This document shows positions 1-4,741 of a stretch of DNA of 5,436 bases, piece by piece; positions within the stretch are counted from its first letter, which is position 1; each line of letters begins with the position of its first letter. Source of the DNA: Candidatus Brevibacterium intestinigallinarum (GTDB lineage Bacteria > Actinomycetota > Actinomycetes > Actinomycetales > Brevibacteriaceae); contig DWZY01000022.1 of assembly GCA_019117325.1 (NCBI GenBank), positions 1-5,436 on the forward strand, given 5' to 3'. The notes under the pieces are model-generated. The model was given only the letters and a program-made list of their open reading frames with translations. It made no database searches and was not told where the DNA came from. The position numbers were made by a program, and so were the translations under genes.

Positions 1-1547
1 CGTTCGACGACCACGAGATCGCGAACAACGCGTGGTCAGGCGGAGCGGAGAACCACAACGAGGGCGAGGGCGACTACGCGTCCCGCATGTCCGCCTCGTT
101 CCAGGCGTACACGGAGTGGCTGCCCATCCGCGTGGACCCCGCGACCACGGCCGACGGCACGGTCTTCCACCGCCGCTTCACGTACGGCGATCTGGCGGAC
201 CTGTCCGTCGTGGAGACGCGGCAGCACCGGTCGGAGCAGGTGGGGTCGTTCGTCCTCATCGGCGGGCCGGAGACGAACAGGCAGCTGAACGACCCGGACC
301 GCCACATCATGGATCCCGCGCAGATGGAGTGGCTGCAGGACGGGCTGACGACGCCGCGCCGCTGGCACCTGGTGGGCAATCAGGTCATGGTGTCGCCGCT
401 CGCGTGGCCCGGCCAGTACATGGGCGAGGTGCAGGGCTCCGTCATGGTGAACGCGGACGCGTGGGACGGCTACCGCGCGGACCAGACCAGCCTCCTCACG
501 CACATGGCCCGCCAGCCCGCCTCCGCCGGTGACACCGTCGTCCTCACCGGCGACATCCACTCGTCCTGGGTCGAGGACCTCGTCGCGGACCCGGAGTCGG
601 TCCTGGAGGCCGCGGTGCAGGACTACCCCGAGGCCGCCCGCGCCGCCGCTGCCACGGCGTCCGCCACTCCGACCGCGAACCCCGTCCCGGCGCCCGCCGC
701 GCGCGAGGGATCGCCCATCCCGCCCATGATCGCCGAACCGGTCCCCGTGCCCGAGGACCTCACGTTCGCCACCGCACCCGCACGCGCCGGGGTCGAGTTC
801 GTGTGCCCGTCGATCTCCTCCGACGGCTTCTACGAGATCGTCCGCAGCGTGCTGCAGTCGCCCACGGTGTCCGTGGGTGCCGTCCGAGTCGCCGAGGCCG
901 TCCTGGGTGCGATCAACCCGCACCTGCGCTGGATGGACGGGGTCGGTCACGGCTTCATCCTCATCGATGTGACCGAGGAGCGGGTCCAGGCCGACTTCCA
1001 CCTCACGGCGGAGCCCTCGTCGTCTCAGCCGGACCCGCGGGTCGACCCCGCTCACCGGCCGCAGCACCGCGTGTCGTTCCAGACGGTCGCCGGCAGCCGT
1101 GTCACCAGCGAGGCATCCGGTCCCGTGGGCCCGCGCATCGACGCACCGCGCCGCGCTGAGTGTGCGCCGGAGCCCACGGGCGATCCGACGGCAACGAGCG
1201 ATCCGACGGCAGCTCCCACCGCGACCGAGGCCCCCTCACCCACCGGATCGCCGTCAGGTGTCCCGTCGCCCACGGAGTCGGCGCCCGCGTCCCCATCCGG
1301 ATCGCCCCGGCCGTCCCCGTCCGGGACCCCGTCCTGGCCGTCCGCTCTCCCGTCGGATGAGCCGCAGCCGGGCGGCGGGTCCGACGACGCGCCCGCCGGC
1401 GACCTCCCGCGGACCGGCACCCAGGTGACGGGCACGCTGGGGCTGGGCCTCGCCGCAGTGGCAGGAGGACTCGGACTCACCTTCGCCGCACGGCGCCGCC
1501 AGGCCGTCCTCGACGACCAGGACGGGCACGGCTCCGGAGACGCATAG
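1..1547 (+). CDS. PhoD-family alkaline phosphatase/phosphodiesterase, LPXTG wall-anchored (5' partial)
   Basis: This is the C-terminal part of a PhoD-type metallophosphatase, which releases phosphate from phosphomonoesters or diesters outside the cell. The frame is already open at the left edge, so the true start and any export signal lie off-window. About 514 residues are visible. The first complete codons read FDDHE followed by NNAW, the PhoD metal-site motif. Further family blocks are LVGNQVMVSPL, TGDIHSSW (His codon at 558), EFVCPSISS (from 795) and NPHLRWMD with VTEERVQADFHL near 918-1007. An Ala/Pro-rich insert of about 70 residues (roughly 600-790) separates GDIHSSW from EFVCPSI. After the catalytic domain comes a Pro/Ser/Thr-rich stalk (about 1158-1400), then LPRTG, a hydrophobic stretch and RRR, the layout of a sortase substrate. 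The stop is TAG at 1545. Family assignment is firm. Substrate and sortase class are inferred, and the gene symbol phoD is withheld because several PhoD subfamilies exist. Confidence 0.93.
   Translation, partial: FDDHEIANNAWSGGAENHNEGEGDYASRMSASFQAYTEWLPIRVDPATTADGTVFHRRFTYGDLADLSVVETRQHRSEQVGSFVLIGGPETNRQLNDPDRHIMDPAQMEWLQDGLTTPRRWHLVGNQVMVSPLAWPGQYMGEVQGSVMVNADAWDGYRADQTSLLTHMARQPASAGDTVVLTGDIHSSWVEDLVADPESVLEAAVQDYPEAARAAAATASATPTANPVPAPAAREGSPIPPMIAEPVPVPEDLTFATAPARAGVEFVCPSISSDGFYEIVRSVLQSPTVSVGAVRVAEAVLGAINPHLRWMDGVGHGFILIDVTEERVQADFHLTAEPSSSQPDPRVDPAHRPQHRVSFQTVAGSRVTSEASGPVGPRIDAPRRAECAPEPTGDPTATSDPTAAPTATEAPSPTGSPSGVPSPTESAPASPSGSPRPSPSGTPSWPSALPSDEPQPGGGSDDAPAGDLPRTGTQVTGTLGLGLAAVAGGLGLTFAARRRQAVLDDQDGHGSGDA
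1180..1211 (+). repeat. Short tandem repeat in the PhoD stalk (14 bp, period 18)
   Basis: The 14-mer GCGATCCGACGGCA occurs at 1180-1193 and again at 1198-1211, a spacing of 18 bp or six codons. It encodes the stalk segment GDPTATSDPTAA. It most likely reflects expansion of a low-complexity coding region by slippage, with no regulatory role suggested. Confidence 0.7.
1404..1544 (+). other. LPXTG cell-wall sorting signal of the PhoD protein
   Basis: Residues LPRTG (1404-1418) are followed by about 22 mostly hydrophobic Gly/Ala/Leu residues and then RRR, the tripartite sorting signal cut by sortase between Thr and Gly. A tail of about 15 residues, partly acidic, follows the arginines and is longer than the usual few residues. 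The preceding stalk of Pro, Ser, Thr and Gly would span the wall. Covalent attachment to peptidoglycan is inferred from this layout; no sortase gene is in the window. Confidence 0.88.
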
Positions 1548-1565
1548 GTCAGTCCCCCCTCCAGC

Positions 1566-1896
1566 TCAGCCCGCGGCGCGGCGGACCAGGCCGCGGACCT
1601 TCGCCTCGACCTCGGGAGTCATCGCGAGGATCGCGAAGGCGGTGGGCCAGAAGTCCCCGTCGTCCAGGAGGGCCTGCGTGTTGAAGCCCAGGGATGCGTA
1701 GCGCTCGTCGAACGTGGTCCTGGGCGTGAAGAAGACAACGACCTTGCCGTCGCGGGCGTAGGACGGGAAGCCGTACCAGGTCTTCGGGTCCAGGTGCGGC
1801 GCCTCCTCCTGGAGGATCTCGTGCAGGAGCCCTCTCCGGGCCGCAGGTCTCCACGATGCGCGCGGCGACTTCACACCCAGCCACGATCTGCGACAT
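1566..1896 (-). pseudogene. DUF1801 (YdhG/YjbR-like) protein gene, apparently frameshifted
   Basis: The intact part (stop at 1566, reading up to about 1829) encodes some 87 residues typical of the actinobacterial DUF1801 family: LHEILQEEAPHLDPKTWYG, then FPSYARDGKVVVFF, RYASLGFN, LLDDGDFWPTAFAI and a C-terminal helix. These are small cytoplasmic alpha/beta proteins of unknown biochemical role, sometimes labelled iron-chaperone-like. Upstream of about 1830 that frame (open to an ATG at 1940) gives an Arg/Trp/Ser-rich sequence with weak GC3. A neighbouring frame (ATG at 1896) reads AARIVETCGPER, which resembles the family's usual segment of the form LAKIAEMPEPDR as I recall it. Together this suggests a small net deletion of about 14 bp at the GAGAGGG tract that shifted the frame. 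The alternative is a functional 124-residue protein (1566-1940) with an unusual N-terminus, or a sequencing error. The family is confident; the broken state is moderately so. It converges with the PhoD gene, 18 bp apart. Confidence 0.6.
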
Positions 1897-1934
1897 GGGT
1901 CCGACACAGGTTCGAGTGGCGAAATGAGTGGTGA

Positions 1935-1969
1935 CGACATCGCACCAGCGCGACATCACCGCACCAGCG
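1935..1969 (+). repeat. Imperfect tandem repeat in the protease gene leader
   Basis: The unit CGACATC-GCACCAGCG (1935-1950) is followed directly by CGACATC-ACC-GCACCAGCG (1951-1969). The copies differ only by a 3-bp insertion. The pair lies immediately upstream of the ribosome binding site of the serine protease gene. It could be a slippage product or a binding site for a regulator; nothing in the window decides between them. Confidence 0.6.
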
Positions 1970-1976
1970 GAAAGGA
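1969..1976 (+). promoter_or_regulatory. Ribosome binding site for the serine protease gene
   Basis: GGAAAGGA lies 7 nt before the ATG at 1984. It supports that start over the upstream in-frame ATG at 1924, which has no comparable site and would put 20 polar residues ahead of the signal peptide. Confidence 0.75.
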
Positions 1977-1983
1977 TCAGGCC

Positions 1984-3432
1984 ATGAACAGGATCACGAA
2001 GGGGGCGCTCTGCGCGGGCGCCCTGGGACTCAGCGCACTCCTCACCCTGGGTCAGGGCCTCCCCGCCGCTGCGGCCTCGCCGACTCTCAGTGGGGCCCTG
2101 GCGGCCACCGCACTGCAGTCTCCGCAGCTGGGCCTCTTCCAGCAGTCCAGCGAGGGCTCCTCGTCCAACGGGCAATCGTCTCGTGACGGACAGGCCTCAC
2201 CTGACGGGCAGTCCTCGGCTGAGGCTCAGGTGCCGTCTCACGGCGGGGCGCAGCCTCCCGGGCAGGTTCCGTCTCACGGCCAAGGACCGTCCCAGGGGCA
2301 GGATCAGTCTCCCTTCCAGCAGGCTCCGTCGCAGGGCCAGGATCCCTCGCAGACCCAGCCCGGTGCCCAGGCGAGCTCGGAGCTCGATCAGGAGCCGGCC
2401 TCGGCGGAGGAGTCCACAGGAATCGTCCTCATCGAGACCGAGCTGGGCTACCAGAGCGCGGCCGCGGCCGGCACGGGCGTCCTCCTGGACGACAGCGGCA
2501 CGATCCTCACGAACAACCACGTCATCGCGAACTCGACCTCGATCACGGTGACGATGGCAGACACGGGGACGTCATACGAGGCCACCGTCGTCGGGTCGGA
2601 TCCGACCGAGGACGTCGCGGTCCTCACGATCGACCCGACGTCGGACCTCGAACCGGCCGAAGTCGCGGATGACGACGCGGCCGTGGGCGATGCGGTCACC
2701 GCGGTGGGCAACTCCGAGGGCGGCGGCGTCCTGCAGGCCGCGGACGGAACGGTGATGGCGCTCGACGCGAGCCTCACGACGACGGCGGAGGGGATGACGG
2801 AGTCCGAGTCCCTGTCCGGCATGATCGAGGTCGACGCGGACATCGTCTCCGGCGACTCGGGTGGTGCGCTGCTGGACGCGGACGGCGACGTCGTCGGCAT
2901 CAACACGGCCGCCTCGCAGGGCAGTGCGAACGTCACGGGGTATGCGATCCCGATCGACCGGGCACTCGACGTCGCGCAGGACATCCTGGACGGCGTGCAG
3001 ACGGACACGAACACGCTGGGCTACCCCGCGTTCCTGGGTGTGGCACTGACCTCGCAGCAACCGTCCACCCCGGCATACGGCTCGTCGCTGCGCGAGCGCG
3101 GCGAGGACCAGTCGTCCGGCTCCACCGCCGGCGGCCTCGACCCGAATGCGGGTGCGGGCGGATCTGACGAGGCAGGCACGGGCGGCACCGAGACTGCCAG
3201 CACCGGCGCCACCGTGGGCGGGGTCTACGAAGACACGCCTGCTGCCACCATCGGACTGGCGGCCGGCGACACGATCACCGCGGTCGACGGCACTCAGGTG
3301 GCGGACGGCGAGCAGCTCGCGGATCTCCTCGATGACTACGAGCCCGGAGACCAGGCCAGCATCACGTGGGTCGACGCATCCGGCAGCTCCCATTCGGCAG
3401 AGGTGACCTTCGCGGAGGGCCCAGCCGCCTGA
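1984..3432 (+). CDS. Secreted trypsin-like (S1C, HtrA/PepA-type) serine protease with PDZ domain
   Basis: This 482-residue protein is predicted to be an exported endopeptidase. Residues 1-31 form a Sec signal peptide: MNRITK, a hydrophobic core, then an Ala-rich cleavage site near AAAA-SP. Residues 32-145 are a Gln/Ser/Pro/Gly-rich low-complexity linker. The protease domain begins near GIVLIETELGY (146). Its triad is His179 in TNNHVI, Asp210 in TEDVAVL and Ser292 in GDSGGAL. The PDZ domain starts at FLGV (350), is split by a Gly/Ser/Thr-rich insert (about 356-405) and resumes at ATVGGVYEDTPAATIGL through GDTITAVDG to the C-terminus. The ending AEVTFAEGPAA and the FDAAI-like, GDSGG and NTAAS blocks resemble Mycobacterium tuberculosis PepA/Mtb32A as I recall it. 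GDSGGA has Ala where most relatives have Pro. There is no clear membrane anchor beyond the signal peptide, so release or loose wall retention is likely. The gene stands alone, with its own RBS and a hairpin downstream. Substrates are unknown. Confidence 0.93.
   Translation: MNRITKGALCAGALGLSALLTLGQGLPAAAASPTLSGALAATALQSPQLGLFQQSSEGSSSNGQSSRDGQASPDGQSSAEAQVPSHGGAQPPGQVPSHGQGPSQGQDQSPFQQAPSQGQDPSQTQPGAQASSELDQEPASAEESTGIVLIETELGYQSAAAAGTGVLLDDSGTILTNNHVIANSTSITVTMADTGTSYEATVVGSDPTEDVAVLTIDPTSDLEPAEVADDDAAVGDAVTAVGNSEGGGVLQAADGTVMALDASLTTTAEGMTESESLSGMIEVDADIVSGDSGGALLDADGDVVGINTAASQGSANVTGYAIPIDRALDVAQDILDGVQTDTNTLGYPAFLGVALTSQQPSTPAYGSSLRERGEDQSSGSTAGGLDPNAGAGGSDEAGTGGTETASTGATVGGVYEDTPAATIGLAAGDTITAVDGTQVADGEQLADLLDDYEPGDQASITWVDASGSSHSAEVTFAEGPAA
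2227..2343 (+). repeat. Degenerate repeats in the Gln/Ser/Pro-rich protease linker
   Basis: The linker repeats short peptides: QVPSHG at 2227-2244 and 2263-2280, and PSQGQD at 2287-2304 and 2326-2343, with further (S)DGQ-type variants just upstream from about 2164. The codons differ between copies, so the peptide pattern is kept while the DNA has drifted. A disordered, wall-spanning or spacer role is inferred from composition. Confidence 0.65.
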
Positions 3433-3480
3433 GGCCGAGGGGCTGGCACAGGGGTCAGACCGCTACCTGAACCCGCACCG

Positions 3481-3520
3481 AGGCACTCCGCCACTCGCAC
3501 CCGCGAGCGGCGGAGTGCCT
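3481..3520 (+). terminator. Strong hairpin after the protease gene, probable terminator
   Basis: AGGCACTCCGCC (3481-3492) pairs perfectly with GGCGGAGTGCCT (3509-3520). Inside it CTCGC (3494-3498) pairs with GCGAG (3503-3507) around a 4-nt loop, with a single A/C mismatch between the two stems. The total is 17 pairs, starting 48 bp after the protease stop. No T-run follows, as is common for actinobacterial hairpin terminators, so termination is likely but not proven. Confidence 0.7.
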
Positions 3521-3635
3521 CTCGTCGACGAGGGGCGCCGGTCTTACCAGCAGTCCGCGACGGCTCGCCCTCCACGCTGCTTGCCCTCCCGGCCGGTCCT
3601 GCGACAGACTGCTCTCACCGCGCGCAGCGCTGCGC

Positions 3636-3667
3636 CGCGAATCCTCCGAGGAACGCGAATCCTCCGA
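3636..3667 (+). repeat. Perfect 14-bp direct repeat in the LysR gene leader (possible operator)
   Basis: CGCGAATCCTCCGA occurs at 3636-3649 and 3654-3667, separated by GGAA, a centre-to-centre spacing of 18 bp. The second copy ends 2 nt before the Shine-Dalgarno sequence of the LysR gene. The first copy plus its spacer also forms a small dyad, TCCT-CCG-AGGA. The position suits an autoregulatory or translation-control site, but function is inference. Confidence 0.6.
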
Positions 3668-3669
3668 CC

Positions 3670-3675
3670 AAGGAG
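3670..3675 (+). promoter_or_regulatory. Shine-Dalgarno that sets the CTG start of the LysR gene
   Basis: AAGGAG sits 6 nt upstream of CTG at 3682. No ATG, GTG or TTG lies in frame between the preceding in-frame stop (3430-3432) and GTG 3814. This site therefore decides the start and makes CTG the only good candidate that keeps the DNA-binding domain. Confidence 0.75.
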
Positions 3676-3681
3676 ACTCCC

Positions 3682-4596
3682 CTGCTCGATCATCGCCTCA
3701 TCGTCCTGCGCACTTTCGCCGCCCGCGAGACGATCGCCGCCACCGCCGAGGCCCTGGGCTACTCCCCCTCCGCGGTCTCCGCCCAGCTGCGCGAGTACCA
3801 GCGCGCCCTGGGCGTGCGGCTGACCGTGCGCGACGGCCGCGGCCTCCGCCTCACGGCTGCCGGAGCCGCGCTCGTGGAACGGACCGACGACCTCGTCACC
3901 CTGTGGGAGCAGACCCACGCCGCGGTGCGGAACGCGGATGAGCACGTCACTCCGGCACTCATCCGCTTGGGCGGATTCTCCACCGCGACGAGCTCGCTCC
4001 TGTCCCCCGTCGCCGCCGGGCTCAAGGAGGATCACCCGGGCCTGGACGTGCACATCGTGGAGGCCGAGCCCGCCCGCTGCGTCGACCTCCTCATCGCGGA
4101 CCGTCTGGATATCGCGGTCATCGTCGCGATCCAGATGACGCAGGAGCTGGACGAGCGCAAGGTCGACCAGGTGCCACTGCTGGACGACCCGCTGGACGTC
4201 CTCCTCCCAGCCGGCCACCCGCTTGCGACGCGCGGGTCCGTGGGGCTCGACGAGCTGAGCGGCGAGCCGTGGATCACCGACCGCCCCGGAACCCCCTACC
4301 GCGCGCTGTTCGTCTCCGCCTTCGCGGCCGCGGGCGCGACCCCGCGGGTCGCCCATCAGGTCTCCGACTGGGGTTCGCAGGAGTCGCTGGTGAGCGACGG
4401 TCTGGGCATCGCCTTCATCCCCCGCCTCATGCCGCTGCACAGCGGCAGGGCCGTTCGCGTCCCCCTCGACGGGCCGCAGGCTCCCAGCCGCCGCATCCTC
4501 GCCGTGCTGCGCCGCGGTGCGCTGGCGCACGCGATCTTCGGCGAGGCCCTCGAGGCCCTGCGCACCACCGCCGAGGCCACCCGCACCCCCAGCTGA
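3682..4596 (+). CDS. LysR-family transcriptional regulator (CTG start)
   Basis: This is a 304-residue LysR-type regulator, the normal size for the family. Starting at CTG 3682 the protein begins (M)LDHRLIVLRTFAA, matching the usual LysR N-terminus. The winged helix-turn-helix follows at about residues 4-63, with TIAATAEALGYSPSAVS and QLREYQRALGVRL, then the wing RGLRLTAAGAAL. A linker helix leads to the effector-binding (periplasmic-binding-protein-like) domain from about residue 94 (IRLGGFSTATSSLLSP) to about 290, including DLLIADRLDIAV and SDGLGIAFIPR. The first ATG/GTG/TTG in frame is GTG 3814, which would delete the whole recognition helix, so it is rejected. AAGGAG precedes the CTG by 6 nt, and a 14-bp direct repeat lies just upstream. 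Target genes and inducer are unknown: the protease gene is upstream behind a hairpin and the dehydrogenase gene is convergent. The regulator family is secure. The start codon is strongly supported but unusual. Confidence 0.92.
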   Translation: MLDHRLIVLRTFAARETIAATAEALGYSPSAVSAQLREYQRALGVRLTVRDGRGLRLTAAGAALVERTDDLVTLWEQTHAAVRNADEHVTPALIRLGGFSTATSSLLSPVAAGLKEDHPGLDVHIVEAEPARCVDLLIADRLDIAVIVAIQMTQELDERKVDQVPLLDDPLDVLLPAGHPLATRGSVGLDELSGEPWITDRPGTPYRALFVSAFAAAGATPRVAHQVSDWGSQESLVSDGLGIAFIPRLMPLHSGRAVRVPLDGPQAPSRRILAVLRRGALAHAIFGEALEALRTTAEATRTPS

Positions 4597-4605
4597 GGCC
4601 GGCTC

Positions 4606-4622
4606 CCAGCCGGACCGGCTGG
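4606..4622. repeat. Quasi-palindrome just after the LysR stop codon
   Basis: CCAGCCGG (4606-4613) and CCGGCTGG (4615-4622) are perfect inverted arms around one base, 10 bp after the LysR stop. As RNA it could form about six pairs with a 5-nt loop. It may help end LysR transcription, but it is short and GC-rich enough to arise by chance. Confidence 0.4.
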
Positions 4623-4687
4623 CACCCCCACCGCCGCGCAGCAGCCCACCTGCCGCGCTGCTCACCTGACCGGATGCCTCCACAGCA

Positions 4688-4739
4688 GACGACGAGGCCG
4701 GGACCAATTCTGGTCCCAGCCTCGGCGGTGTGCGTCGTC
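4688..4739. terminator. Probable bidirectional terminator between LysR and formaldehyde dehydrogenase genes
   Basis: The core stem is GGGACCA (4700-4706) with TGGTCCC (4711-4717) around ATTC, extended past one C/A mismatch by GAGGC (4694-4698) with GCCTC (4719-4723). An outer GACGAC (4688-4693) can pair with GTCGTC (4734-4739) across a 10-nt bulge. The hairpin lies between convergent genes, 2 bp from the dehydrogenase stop, and reads equally well on both strands. No long T-run is present. Confidence 0.7.
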
Positions 4740-4741
4740 CG

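Noticed and set aside
36..1067. Long antisense open frame (343 codons) opposite the PhoD gene
   Set aside because: It is Arg/Gly/Val-rich with no recognisable family motif, and arises from GC3 bias opposite a clear PhoD reading frame.
1505..1524. Hairpin CGTCCT/AGGACG near the 3' end of the PhoD gene as a terminator
   Set aside because: Only 6 bp with an 8-nt loop, inside coding sequence; expected by chance in GC-rich DNA.
87..1547. ATG 87 as the true start of the PhoD gene
   Set aside because: The conserved FDDHE and NNAW metal-site motif lies in frame upstream of it, so the gene continues past the left edge.
2572..3393. Antisense open frame (273 codons) opposite the protease gene
   Set aside because: Arg-rich shadow of a gene with an intact catalytic triad; no domain signature.
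1924..3432. ATG 1924 as the protease start
   Set aside because: It lacks an RBS and would place polar residues before the signal peptide; ATG 1984 has GGAAAGGA at 7 nt.
3521..3635. Sigma-70-type promoter for the LysR gene (TTGCCC at 3581)
   Set aside because: No acceptable -10 hexamer lies about 17 bp downstream; the match is too weak to report.
3814..4596. GTG 3814 as the LysR start
   Set aside because: It would remove the helix-turn-helix encoded in the same frame upstream and has no suitable Shine-Dalgarno sequence.
3544..4707. Antisense open frame (387 codons) opposite the LysR gene
   Set aside because: Gly/Arg-rich composition without motifs; the plus strand encodes a textbook LysR protein.
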